64,000 bases of DNA from Epiperipatus broadwayi (taxonomy: Eukaryota; Onychophora; Udeonychophora; Euonychophora; Peripatidae). The DNA lies in contig JAQFVV010000287.1 of the NCBI GenBank assembly GCA_028023455.1, positions 990,001 through 1,054,000 on the forward strand, written 5' to 3'. A program made the translations under genes and the position numbers. Under the pieces are notes generated by a model, which made no database searches, was not told the DNA's origin, and saw only the letters and a list, made by a program, of their open reading frames with translations. Shown here piece by piece: positions 13,227 through 24,844 of the stretch (its first letter is position 1; every line of letters begins with the position of its first letter).

Positions 13227-13289
13227 CCATACAGTAGCGCCACTCAGTGCAAGCCAGAGTAATCAATGGATCGTGTGATGTTTAGTTTC
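13223..13289 (-). repeat. Repeat A fragment
   Basis: It contains CCATACAGTAGCGCCACTCA and GAGTAATCAATGGAT, then jumps to the GTGTGATGTTTAG end. The inner part of the unit, including the hammerhead-like core, is deleted. Confidence 0.7.
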
Positions 13290-13809
13290 AAATAAATTAT
13301 CTTCGGCTTACTAAGTCTAAATTTATATATTGATATAAATTAATAATTTTTAACAGATATTATTGTTAAAATATTTTTATTAGATATTTATGTAGAATTG
13401 TTTTATATGTATCTCAAGACCAATAAGCAGTTCAGTAATACGATTGGAACTTATCAAATATATCGGCCAACAAAATTTTGCGTAATAAAAGCTTACCTTA
13501 CTTAGTTAAGCTTAAAAATTATGATCAAATAATTAGATTCAATATTGATTCGAAACACACATGCTATATATTTATTTGATATTTTCACCCACACACGCAC
13601 ATATGCTTTATCTACAATACGTTTTTTTTTTTTTTTTAATAATTTTATCTTTGGCAATAATAAAAGTTAAAGTAACCATTTAGGTATTTATATATACAGT
13701 ATATTTGTTTGATAATAAAACATTTTTATTTTAAATCTAATTTCGTATTTTTTTTTTCTCTCAATCATCCCGAAGAAAAGGCCTGTCTAGTATATTATTC
13801 AAAAATTAA
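13290..13809. other. AT-rich spacer
   Basis: No supported feature. A poly-T run lies at about 13622-13638. Confidence 0.5.
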
Positions 13810-14126
13810 TCTTAATAAATTAATAGTATAAGTATTGTTTATTAATGGAACATTGAAAGTGGTTACTTTTATTTAAAGTTATATATATCCATCTTTTAAT
13901 TATGGTGGTTCTCTTGACAACAGATTTATAATTCATGGGTTAGATAAGCTTGGTCTACATCGCATAATAATAACTTAAACTTATCTAATCCATGAATTTT
14001 CAATCTGTTATCAATACAACCACTATAATTAAAAGATGGATATCCACATATACAACTTTAAATGAAAGTAACCACTTTCCCTAACCATTAATAAATAATA
14101 CTTATACTTTACTAAATATTAATAAA
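13810..14126. repeat. Fold-back element (MITE-like)
   Basis: Arms at about 13810-13953 and 13975-14126 are reverse complements: AGTGGTTACTTTTATTTAAA pairs with TTTAAATGAAAGTAACCACT. The loop is about 20 bases. There is no coding capacity. Confidence 0.8.
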
Positions 14127-15397
14127 GAATACTGATTACGTTCACTAAAAGTTATATATATAGATCGAGCTATCTATATGTATTATATATATATATAAAC
14201 GATTAACCAAACTGAATTAGCTAATAAAATTATCTAAATTAAACACTTTTGTTTTATTTGGAAATGTAAAAAATAAAATATACTCACTGTTACTAAACAT
14301 AACGCATACGCACAATTATGTTCCAGCTTGATTGGAATTATAATTAAAACCACTTTGTTAAATTTTAGTATGTATTAAAAACATACACAAATATATTCTA
14401 GTCAAACAGGAATTTAATCAATTCCATTTTTATAAATATAACAGGCTGAATCAATTACATAAATTCTTACATTAAAGTTTTAGTATTTTATTGCATATAT
14501 TATTTACTGTTAAATAATATAATAGTTTACATAACTGTTCATTTTAAATTTAACTGCTGATATTTATAAGAAATGGAAATAATTTTCCATCTAACTAAAA
14601 CGTGTGTATATGTGCTTTTAATTGTGTGAATTTGTCACTTGCAAATGAATTAAGTAATATCCTAATACTGTATTGTGGTGTTTTCCTTCTGAACTACCAT
14701 TGATTATTTATGTAAATTAATTAAGCAAGAAACAGTCAAATACAATTTACAAGTTTATTTTCATTTACAATTGGTCACAATTTTGATAACAGAAAAAAAA
14801 AATTTAAAAACTATAAAGCCATAGATATACTTTTGAAATTTATTTTATAAATTACCATAATAGCTCTCAAGGACAAATTTGCATTGAAAAAGATGAATAA
14901 AACTTTATTAAAATGTTGGCTGCCCATTTCTGTACATTTTTTTTTCTACATCTAAAATTAAAGACTTTTTAAATCCCTGCACAGCATAACCCATGTTATC
15001 CTGACTGCAAGCTTCCATACGATACAATATCCCTAAATTGTGTTTTAATTTCATATATATAAACAAGGAAGTATGCTAAACACTAGAGCTCCAAAAATAG
15101 GTGGATCTATTCTATTTTTGATCTTTTATTTAACATTTAGAGTGCTTTTTAATTCATGGCCTGATTATATATACTTTGAGCTATGTTTAATTTCATGCTT
15201 ACATAAATATATGGCAGTAGATGGATTAAACTTAAGAGATTATTAATAGTTTAAAATGATGATGATGATCAGATGCTTTATAAAATTACTCACATCTATT
15301 TGTTAAATGTTCTTTTATTTTACTTATTAAGTTAATTTTAAAAAATCAATTTATCCATACAAATCTATTTGTAGATATCCTGAAATCACATTAAAGT
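14127..15397. other. AT-rich spacer
   Basis: I see no gene, RNA or clear repeat in this stretch. Confidence 0.5.
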
Positions 15398-15720
15398 CTT
15401 CTATACTCTCCTCATATACACTTTAATACAAGTTTTATACATAATTACTTTTTTATTTTTTTACAATTTCAACTGTCCTGTAGTCTTCATCAGAGCTCCT
15501 TTTAACCATCACCTTATGATTGTAAAAGAAGAAGGTGAAGATTAAAAAGTGTTCTGATGAAGACTGCAGGACAGTTGAAACTGTAAGGAAAATAAAGGAG
15601 TAATTCTATATAAAAGTTGCATTAAGGTGTATATAAAGAGAGCATAGAAAAGTTATATATGAATATATGAAGAAAGACGCAAAGAAAGTTAAAAGAGAAG
15701 ATATAAGAATAATAAAATTT
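15398..15720. repeat. Repeat C fold-back element with hammerhead-like core
   Basis: Arms 15398-15513 and 15541-15650 are inverted copies. Each arm contains CTGATGA, then a hairpin (ACTG/CAGT on the right arm), then GAAA. The right arm has CTGATGA at 15554-15560 and GAAAC at 15577-15581. The left arm has the same on the minus strand at 15467-15493. Sequence after 15650 (AGAAGATATAAGAAT region) matches internal parts of the repeat-C copy at 45910-46260. Confidence 0.75.
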
Positions 15721-16284
15721 CTAAATCACATTGAACATAGCAATTATATTTTTAATTTCAATTTTATTTTATCTGTGTACTTTTATATTCATACCTGTAA
15801 ACATTTCAGAAATATTGTGTAATAAGAATAAACTTTTATTTAATAAAACAAGTAATAAAAGTTGTTAATATCATGTAAACTTTTATTTTTTAAAAAACAA
15901 ACAAACAATAAGTATGGTTAATATCATGTATCCCATGGAATAAGAAGATACTCCTTCAGTAGATTGTCAAATACAAATCCAGGGAGACCCCTGTTAATTT
16001 TCCTTTTTGTGGTATACAACTTTCAAATCCAGATAATTTTATCTGCACGGGTTCAATTAAATCAGTTTAAAGTTGCAACAATTTTTTTGTTTTATCTTTT
16101 AATAACATTTAGTAACTTCATTTATATTATCACTTATGAATTTCAATAAACTGAGACTATTTAAGCATTAATTAAATTATTAATCAGAAAATTTTTTAAG
16201 TGAACGTGAAATTTATTTAGAGAATTGAACAATTTTTGAATAAAGAGGGTGAGCCTGGTGATGAGTATTATTTCCATTAAAAAT
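15721..16284. other. AT-rich spacer
   Basis: Nothing supported; a 61-codon ORF at 15964-16149 has no recognisable motif. Confidence 0.5.
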
Positions 16285-16372
16285 GTTTCTGTAGTAATTT
16301 GATGCTCAAACCTTCTGGCATCTGTTTATTACTATAGCTTGTACTAGGTGGCACTACTTTATGCACAGTTGC
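16285..16372 (+). repeat. Degraded repeat A fragment
   Basis: It carries CCTTCTGGCATCTGTTTATT and GGTGGCACTACTTTATG, the terminal portion of repeat A. The remainder is unrecognisable. Confidence 0.55.
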
Positions 16373-16392
16373 TAATAAAATGGATCATTGCT

Positions 16393-16606
16393 TTTTATGC
16401 TGGGTTTGGGAAAAGATAAGGGGGAGTTAGATATAAAAGCTGTGGAGTTGACAAAGATTGTTGTGGAAATGGTATGGAGCACTTAGGGTGGGGAATGGAA
16501 AGGGAAGGTATAATGGCTAATAGGTTTCTCTGGGCATTGTTGCTGAGAGATTCCTGACTCCATATAAGAAGTCACCATGCATCATATCACATCACTATTT
16601 GAATTG
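16393..16606 (+). mobile_element. LINE family 2 3' end, copy 3
   Basis: Plus-strand copy of the 3' end seen on the minus strand at 11612-12170. Shared blocks include TTTATGCTGGGTTTGGGAAA, GAGTTGACAAAGATTGTTGT and GGGGAATGGAAA. It ends in CATCATATCACATCAC, supporting an ATCACA-type 3' terminal repeat for this LINE family. It is strongly 5'-truncated. Confidence 0.75.
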
Positions 16607-16859
16607 CATGTGTAAGAATAAAAAATGGTGACCAAGTGATGTTTTAATGGTTTAATACCAACACTAGCAAATGGATACTATTAATTTAATGCAAATTGTT
16701 TTTTAAAAAAATTTCCATATTTGTACACTCATTTCACTGCCTGATGCATTTTGTGCTCCACTTATGGAACCAAATCTGCTCTCAATTTCCAATTCTGCCT
16801 TTATGTCAATTTATTCATATTTTCAAGTTTATAACATCCAAGCTAAACATTGCTGAATT

Positions 16860-17760
16860 TTTTAAGTTTTGAATAATAAAGCACTTAAATCTTTTGAACA
16901 TTAAACAAAGTCTTGATAGGTAGTAGCACAATCAACAGCATATTGTAAATCTAGAAGCTAAGAAAATTAAGTTTTTGTTTTTAATCTGTACAAGTTAAAA
17001 TGCCAGTATAAAATCTTTATCACCTTTTGACATTTCCTTCATGGAACTGCATAAAACTATCAAAAATTGCTATCATAATTGAATAGATCTTCCAATAGCA
17101 GTAATAATGCTTCTTCTTACATTAATATGTAGGAGCTATATAATACAAAAAAACTTTGATGGACCAATCAGCTAATTTCAATATGAATCAAATCTTTCAA
17201 TTAATGAAATTGATAAAAGAAATATGTAATCTTACACATGGGTTTTTTTTTTTTTGTATTTGTCTGGAGACAAAAACTATATCTCACAAATTCTTGTTTG
17301 TCAAAAACTACATTACATCTTTGATAATCTGAACAATAAAATTCTTAATATTTTATACTGCATTTGTTGTTACTTTATTATTTTTTTACAAATTGGTATA
17401 ATAGAAACATCCTTAATATTAGATAGCACAGATTTATGAGTCCATATAGTCTTTAAAAACTGCAATAGCTTTAAAGGTAATATATTTCCATCTTTTAAAA
17501 TTTAACCAGGTATTTTATTAAGACCTGCAGTCTTTCTGCTTGATTACAAAAAAAAAAAAAACTGTGTTAATTTCATCAGGATGGATTTCTTTAACCAAAT
17601 CTAAATGAGTTAATGGAATGGATAACATTGGAATCTGCCACTTAAATTTGTGTATCATTGTAAATACTCCTATCATCATCATACAAAAGCATCGTATACT
17701 GATTTAATAAGATTGTGGCATTACTTTTTTGACCAATGTCTTACTTTAAATGCATCAGAT
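16860..17760 (-). pseudogene. Decayed LINE reverse-transcriptase fragment (family 3)
   Basis: Read on the minus strand, short islands of RT-like sequence survive between many stops. AGLNKIPG (17505-17528) matches the N-terminal RT motif usually seen as AGxDxIPxE in non-LTR retrotransposons. An IWTHKSVLSNIKDVSIIPI-like segment follows. Further on, FHEG (about 17040-17055) matches the FHEGM motif that precedes the catalytic box in one group of LINEs. The catalytic YxDD box is not recognisable. It is an old, inactive fossil, and exact ends are uncertain. Confidence 0.5.
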
Positions 17761-18369
17761 AAAAATATGAAATGACTCCAAATTAGCTACAAGTTTTTTT
17801 GTCAGTTGCTAAAATACTATCTTTAAATTTCTATATTGTTTGTAAGATTCACTTTCATTTTATTGTTACATTAAGCAGAGAATATTGATGGCTTTCTTTT
17901 GATCAATTCATTTTAAGGAGTGATGATAATGATGATGATGATAATTATTATCACTACTACTACTGGAAAACCCAAGAAAATGCACATATTCATAATAAAA
18001 TTCCTAAAACATATATATGTAGATTGAAAATCCAAATGGGCAATTTGAGTGTTTAAATAACTATTGAAATTTAGCTAGTTTGTATAGTAAATGCTTTTGA
18101 ATAAAAAAATCACATTTCCTATTGATATATGTCAAGTAGAATCTACTTTTATTATAACTATCATTTTAACTTTGGGGTATGATAGTCCATGTTCAGTCCA
18201 ACAATCTGGACCTATAAGTGCTCATAAAATATTAATTACTATATTTTGACTTATAATTGTAGCATAATTCATAAGATACCAATTGTTTTGAGTATGGGTA
18301 TGTCCATTTTATAATTTATAGCAATTTTTTTGTCGAAACAAAACACTCATGATACTTTAATTATAAGCC
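17761..18369. other. AT-rich spacer
   Basis: No supported gene. A short GAT/TAC trinucleotide-rich patch lies at 17925-17963. Confidence 0.5.
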
Positions 18370-18605
18370 AATAAACATCACATGACCACCACTTCTTATG
18401 CTTGCTTATAACTATGCAGTGCTTTCAGATCCAAGGCTCCTCACTGACGAAGGCCACAAGCCAGAAATTAGTCTTTGAATATTGGATGAGTAGGCACTAG
18501 ATAGGGATTTTATGCACAAGCCTTCTGGCATCCATTGATTACTCTAGCTTGCTGTGTATAGCAATACATATAGTGAGTTTTGCCTACTTTAATAATGTGT
18601 CACCC
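18370..18605 (+). mobile_element. Repeat A, forward copy
   Basis: It starts ATCACATGACCACCACTTCT and ends near GTGAGTTTTGCC. The hammerhead-like core is on the plus strand with CTGACGA at 18444-18450, but GAAAC has become GAAAT and the closing stem is degraded. A convincing target duplication was not found. Confidence 0.7.
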
Positions 18606-18696
18606 TAATCATATGTCATCTAAAGATTCAATAATAGCAAACCATTTCAGTTCGTAGAAGCAATATCGTTTCCAATAACTTAAATGCATAATGTTA

Positions 18697-18779
18697 TAGA
18701 CTAATGTTATTATACTTTCAAACTTTACTGTGAATTATTTTAAAATGAGTAAAGTTAAATGCATAATAACATTAGTCTG
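18697..18779. repeat. Short inverted repeat
   Basis: AGACTAATGTTATTATA at the left pairs with ATAATAACATTAGTCT at the right. The arms are about 30 bases around a short AT-rich loop. Confidence 0.7.
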
Positions 18780-19079
18780 TTTAGTGATTATTTCGTGTCT
18801 TGAAATTTAAGCAGTCTTAGATTTGGATATTTAAAGTTATTGAAGTTTTTACATTATGTGGGGGGAAATGCGATTATATTCACAGTCAGCTAAAAACTGA
18901 CATTATTGAAACCATGAAATGATCATATCAAGAACTTGCACTTGGTTATTGTAATGGTATGTCAAGGTTTGATAAGCTTTATATTGACAATTTAATTGGT
19001 TATAATCTTAAACATTATTTGGAATAATTAATTATTATATTACTTCTAATTGATCTTTGACCATGTTTGGTTCTATTAT

Positions 19080-19320
19080 ACATGCTTAACAAAGAGGTAT
19101 CATTAAAAGAATTAAAAGACTGAAATGGATCTGGGATGGCTATATTGCTACAAGAGAAGACAGTAGACAATATGTGAGTGGAGGGATGAAATAAGGAATT
19201 TTTCTGATAAGATGTGGAGAAGAGAGGTTAGAGATCAGAGAAGCTTAATTAAACTTGAAGAGACCTTCATATTGGAGAAGACTCATAATAGTTGAAAACG
19301 ATGATGATGATATTTATGTT
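19080..19320 (+). mobile_element. RTE-like LINE 3' end
   Basis: The plus strand encodes, with breaks, IKRLKW, then GYIATREDSRQ, then DEI and a MWRREVRDQ segment. This corresponds to the conserved LKWxWAGHIAR...DDI...W...A.DR tail of an RTE-like ORF that is also seen at 42268-42650 (minus) and 47700-48010 (plus). It ends in a GATGATGATGAT-type simple repeat, consistent with an RTE 3' terminus. It is 5'-truncated and inactive. Confidence 0.65.
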
Positions 19321-19495
19321 ATTAACAGAAAAAAAATGTAAATATATTTTAATATAAAATTAAGAAATTTATTTATAGTATGCAATTTTAATTAAAAAAT
19401 AATAACTACAGAATTTGGGGGAAGGGAGATTTTGAAATATCATTGTCTAATTAAATGTTTAATTATATTTGCAAAAATTGTTTATATATAAAGTT

Positions 19496-19786
19496 AAAAC
19501 AGGCAAAACTCTTCATATAGTAGTGCCACCTTGTGCTAACCAGAGTAATCAATGGATGCCAGAAGGCTTATGCATAAAATCCCTATCTAATGCCTACTCA
19601 TTCAATATCCCCAGACTAGTTTCTGGCTTGTGGCCTTCGTCAGTGAGGAGCTTTGGATCTGAGAGCACTGCACCTAGATCTTACTCTGGTTGGCACTTAG
19701 TGGCACTACTATATGGCAAGTTTTGCCAGTTTTAATAACAGTAATGTGCGAGCATAAGAAATAATGATCATGTGATGTTTAGTGGT
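19496..19786. mobile_element. Repeat A copy with intact minus-strand hammerhead-like core
   Basis: It is flanked by ATATATAAAGTT (19484-19495) and ATACATAAAGTT (19787-19798), an 11/12 match read as an aged target duplication. On the minus strand all core elements survive within 19608-19649: TCCTCA, CTGACGA (complement of 19637-19643), a GGC/GCC hairpin, GAAAC-TA-GTC, then TGGGGA, which can pair with TCCTCA. The 88-codon ORF crossing it is an artefact of the repeat. Confidence 0.85.
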
Positions 19787-19798
19787 ATACATAAAGTT

Positions 19799-20393
19799 GT
19801 TATATGTAATTTGTTTATTTTTAACTTTATTAAAATTTACTATAACGTTTTTGAAGATAGTTTTTTTTTATTACCTTGAGGTACTCTAAATACAATTCAA
19901 TTCTATTTTGGTGAAATGGTTTTTTAAATATAATAAAGCTCAATTGGCATATATTCCAATCATTAAAGCAAAATATCTAAACAGGAATATTCACAGTAAT
20001 TTTGTGTAAGAGTGATCAAAATTTATTTTTATTTTAAAACATATAGAAGTTAATAAAACAGGAAATTAATAACAATGTTCAGTAATGGCATGTATATCTA
20101 CACAATTTGTTTGAAACATATTAAACAACTATTCATAAATGTATGCAAATCTTGACGTTAGTACATTTATTGACATAGACATTGATATTTTAAGTAGCTA
20201 AAGAGAAAATGTATGTTTTAATAAATAGACTATCAATAATTATGCACTTATAACGCTTGTTAAAGAAGTTATATATATTATTAAATTTATTTAAGCTTAG
20301 CGCTTTCAAAGCTCTATGGCTTCATAATCATAGCTAAGAAAAAGGCGTGGGTACATATTTTAGCATAGACCTTCTTCTAACAATTATTCATTG
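19799..20393. other. AT-rich spacer
   Basis: I see no gene or repeat. Confidence 0.5.
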
Positions 20394-20446
20394 ATTACTC
20401 CAGCTTGCACTGAGTGGCGCTACTGTATGGAGAGTTTTGCCTTTGT
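20394..20446 (+). repeat. Repeat A terminal fragment
   Basis: It contains GATTACTCCAGCTTGCACTG and GGCGCTACTGTATGGAGAG, only the terminal 50 bases of the repeat. Confidence 0.7.
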
Positions 20447-20739
20447 GTTAAAGTAATGGAAATTAGTATAATACCGTTAAAATATACAATACCCTGTATT
20501 TAAAATTAATGTTAAACATAAAGTTGTACAAACAATTAATGTAGATTCAAAATATTAGATTGATTAAAACCTTCAAATAATTATCTTAAATAGATTTTTA
20601 ATAATAAAGTCAATAAGATCAATTATATTTATTCTGAAAACTAACTGCAAAAAATTGCAAGTATAAACTGCATTCCATATAATATTGATTTATTGTCTAT
20701 CTTAAAAATAATAAGCCTGTGTTTCAGTTATTACATTGT

Positions 20740-21145
20740 AGAGGTGTCTGCCCATCCTTGCATATGTATTAAATGGATTATGTCCTGTACATGTGGGGTT
20801 CATATCGACCTTAGGTCAACATGGGTGTGACAAGAATCTCAGCCTCAGGGTGGCCTTCGAGCATTCCATCATCAGATTTTTAATTGGATGGACGGTTGAA
20901 GAGTTGGAATGTGTAGTAGATTGGAGCCTGTCCATTAAAGTATGAATATATATCTGAGCACTTACAGTATATATGTATGGGAGATGATAATCTGGACCAA
21001 CTGATGATTGCTGGTTTAGTATGAAATATGTATATTGGTGATTATTTATCTTTTCAGCATATATGTGCTTGAGTGTATCAGTGGTATTAGATAGAGTGGA
21101 GAGTGATGGGTCATCTGAAAGTCTGTGCTCATATACCCTATATAT
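20740..21145 (+). mobile_element. Repeat B, forward copy
   Basis: A non-coding dispersed repeat. The order of blocks is GGTCAACATGGGTGTGACAA, CAGGGTGGCCTTCGAGCATT, CATCATCAGATTTT, GGACCAACTGATGATTGCTG, TTGGTGATTATTTATCTTTT and GTCTGTGCTCATATACCC. The right terminal block is the inverse of a block at the opposite end of the copy at 26460-26990, so the family carries terminal inverted repeats of about 110 bases. Here only the right one is present. Confidence 0.75.
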
Positions 21146-21611
21146 TGTCTATCTTAAACAGATTGTAGCAATGATAGATTTATAGTGCATAAGTAATATG
21201 TAAATTAATAATGTAAAAGAGGAAATGTTATGAAAAATGCAGAGACATAATAAAAAAAAAACCCTCTAGTATGAAATCAAAACAAAGACTGTTGAATTGA
21301 AGATATAAAGAATAATAGGGGAAAGATGAATTATTCATTTCAACAAAAATTTTATTAACAATAAATAGTGATTACATACTAATAAAGGATAGATAAATGA
21401 ATAAATTGTACAATAATATGATTGTATAATGTTCTATTTGTTATCTGGCTAGATTTTGTTATGAGAGTACAATTGTTATACTCTTATGTGGTTAGGTATA
21501 GTGATGAGATTCTAAGAACTTGATTAATGGAATAAGCATTTTTTATATAAACATGAATATTTTCTTTTAGAATTTCCTATTCTATAATGCTGGGTAGGTG
21601 GGAGTTGATAA

Positions 21612-24600
21612 TCAGGAAAAGGAAAGAGCAGTTAAAGACCAGGTGTCATCAAAGACTTTACTGGAGGCCAGGAGCTGGTCACGTTTCTTGATTTTTTTGA
21701 GCGTTTGATAAAACAATGGTATGATTTGTGGTGGGGGTAATTCCATGAGAGTTTTGCATCTCACTATCCATATGGAATAAAGGACAAAGGTAGAAAGCCT
21801 TATTATTGAAAAAAACCCATTATGAATGGCATTTTCAAGTGAGAAAATCATATCAGGTCTTATGTTGGAATTGATTATAATTATATCTTTCAGTGTTTTA
21901 AGTCTTGGGCACCGGTGTATAATATGGTCTATGGTTTCATCTTCACGAGCACACAGACCACATATAGGGTCAATGCTGGTAAAACCTCTTCGGTGATAAA
22001 GGAACCAATTCGTGGGAAGCGCATTAAGATTTATTTTAATGATGAAGTCAAGGAATTTGGGTTCCAGACTCCATCTTTTAAAGTGTGAAATGAGTCTTTG
22101 GTTGGTTACTTTTAGGCTGGTTTTTATGGGTTGTTGATTATAGTTGATTATATTGTATGCTTCCCATAAGGTGATTTTTTTGTTAAGGTTAAAGGGCATT
22201 ATTGGGTTATAAAGTTGTAGGTGGTCTATTAGGGAGGCTATCCATGAACTGGCAGAGGGCGGAGGACGATCTGTCGGTGTAATTTTTTTAATAATGTTGG
22301 AGTATCCACAGGAGAGGATCAGATTATGTAGAGTGTTGTGGGTTTTCTGTAAAATTATTGCTTGTATTGAGTGGAATGACAGTCCATTGAACCTGCGTGG
22401 TCGTTGGATGCCTCGCAAGCTAATAGCAACTGTCCTTCCTCTCCAAAGAAGTTTGGTACATAATCGGTTGATTTTATTTTGAAACTGTTTAGACATTTTT
22501 ACGAATGGAAGGTAATATGAGATTTTTGGCATTATGATCATGTTGAGGAGGCCAACCTTTCCATATAATGAAAGGTATACTCTAGAGAGTGACGTGGTGA
22601 TGGCTTCAGTTGAATGGAGGATTGCATCTTGAATCTCTCTTGCCATTGCAGTTGGTGTTTTGAAGATTGGGAAACCTAGGTATCTTTGGGGTTTTGCAGA
22701 AAAGGGAGAGTTAATTTGTTTACCAGACATAATCTTCCAGATGGAAGATTTGTTAAAGTTTATTTGTAGGCCAAGTTTCGCTGTATTTCTGTTTAAGATG
22801 TTCATGAGATGGGGAAGGTATTTAATGGTGGGAAGAACAACCATGATGTCATCTATATATGCAAATACATTGAAGTTTTTATTGAGAGAGGGAAGGAAAA
22901 TTCCAGGGAGGTTTTTTCTATATCCATCAGAAGAGGGTTGATGTATGCTGTGAAGAAAAGGGCACTGAGTGGAGATCCTTGAGGGATCGACTTGTATGGC
23001 TTGAAGCCTGGTGTGATCTTGCCATCAACAGAGAGATTTTTCTCTCTGTTGTTGAGCAGATTGCTGATCATCTGAACAATCCCGGCTGGAATGTCGCATT
23101 CCAACAGAATATCCAGGAGGATATTTATCTGGACTGAATCAAATGCTGCCGCAACATCCAGCTGGACAGCAATAGGTTTTGATTTACGATGTCCTCTGAT
23201 GTAATTGAATAGTGCAGTTACATTGGACATAGCATGCGAGGTTGATGATCCCTTTTTTCCGTATTGGTTTGACGAGATATGGCTAAGGATTTGAGTTTGG
23301 ATTTGATCTTTAATGACTGACTCAATTATCTTGATAAGCAATGGGGTCATGGAAATTGGCCGGATATTGTTAATGTCATTTAGTGGTTTTGCTTTTTTAA
23401 TAAAAGGCACGAGTGCCACTGGGTAAAGATCTGTTATGTTTCTGTTGCCGGAGGCTAGGTGATCAATCATTTTTTTAATAATTGGCACAGTGAATTGACT
23501 GAGGTGTTTGAGAAGGAAATTTGGGATGCCATGAAGGCCAGGATGAACGCCGTCAGGGAGAGATGTTATCTTCTTTTTGATTTGGATTTCTGTGATGCCA
23601 TGTTTGCCAGGGTCACCAGCATCCAACCAGCTGTTTATAGGAGGAGCTCCATCTTTTTGCATTAATTGGCAGAATTGTTTGCTGATGTGCTGCATCATTG
23701 GAAAGCCAACGAGATTGGTTCCATTAGAATTAATGGATAAGGGAGTGATTTGTTTTCTATTGTACCCCAGTGCCCATCTAAGGTAGTCTCTCATCCAGCA
23801 GTGTTGTTGTGCTAAGAAACATTTGGCTCTTCTGATGGATATATATTCTGCAAGGGACTTTTGCTTGATTTTGTAGAGATTTTTAAGGAAGATGATTTTT
23901 TCTGTATTTGTGAAATTTTGTTGTAAAGCTTGAAGTTGTATATTAATGTCTGTTAGATCATTTAGAAGGCCATTAGGTCCTTTGATTTTTCTGGCGTGGT
24001 GATTTAATATGGATTGTAGTATTCCGATGAAGGAAAACCAGCCCTCCTCAGCAGGAAGGGAAAGGATGTTTATTTTCTGGAAAAGGATGTATGTCTCAGA
24101 TATTATCGCTTCGGTCATATTTGATTGGGTGATCATGCGCATGGTTTTACCAGGTCCATCAATAGGTGCAGGGATTGAAATAGGTGTAAGTTGTAAGATT
24201 AGAGCCATATGATCAGAGAAAGCAACAGGGGCCAAGGCTGCATCAAGGTTGAAATGGAGGTCTGGGGTGTAGTAAACCAAATCAATCAGGGACTTTTTAG
24301 TTTTAGTATAGAAAGAGTAGGCTTCGGGAGGGAAGAAGCCCTCTCCACACATTAATCTGCGATTTATTAGATGCAAAAATCTCTTGTTGAAGTCATTGTA
24401 TGTGGTGTTAAAGTCTCCCAGAAGAATAGTAGGGGAGGCTCTGTTAGCGTTGATAGCATTTAGGATGTGGATTATTTTTAGATATTGAGAGGTGTCTTTG
24501 GCTGTATATATATAAGCTATGATGATCGGATAACCCCAATAGTCTATTTCTATGATAATAATATTGGCATCTAGGAATAGAATGCTAAAACTGTTTGGTG

Positions 24601-24838
24601 GTATTGACTTGCTGAGCAGAATACCGACTCCACCTGAAGCATAATGACCTATGGAAAATCTAGTAAATCCGAGAGTTGAGAGAAGAGATAGTATTTTATG
24701 ATCGGTCTTATGGTGATATTTAGTTTCACCCATAAGAAGAATATGAAGGGAGCAGAGCGAAAGCCAGTTTTTAATAGCTAGAACTCTATCAATTGAGTTG
24801 ATGCCGCGAATGTTAATGCCAGCAATTTTGCAGAACAT
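21612..24838 (-). pseudogene. LINE ORF2: AP endonuclease - reverse transcriptase - zinc knuckle, one frameshift
   Basis: About 1,070 codons in two frames. Residues 1-225 form an AP-like endonuclease: NIRG near the N-terminus, E in MGETKY, LLGDFN, DLVYY and SDHMAL. It would nick target DNA for primed reverse transcription. The RT follows: NNIRPISMTP, LDVAAAFDSV (catalytic Asp) and SIPQGSPLSALFF. A one-base frame change near 22905 then moves the catalytic AYIDD box (about 22846-22860) into the second frame. The later part has the RT thumb (RYLGFPI) and a C-terminal CGLC...H....C knuckle. The LPTNWFLYHRRG and LLWRGR segments resemble the L1/Tx1 group. No RNase H is seen. With a single lesion it is either very recently dead or intact with a sequencing error. 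Confidence 0.85.
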
Positions 24839-24844
24839 GATAGA

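Noticed and set aside
19469-19735. 88-codon ORF containing CANQSNQWMPEGLCIKSLS
   Set aside because: It is read through repeat A; the same peptide recurs at 31059 and 31524 because the repeat recurs, not because of a gene.
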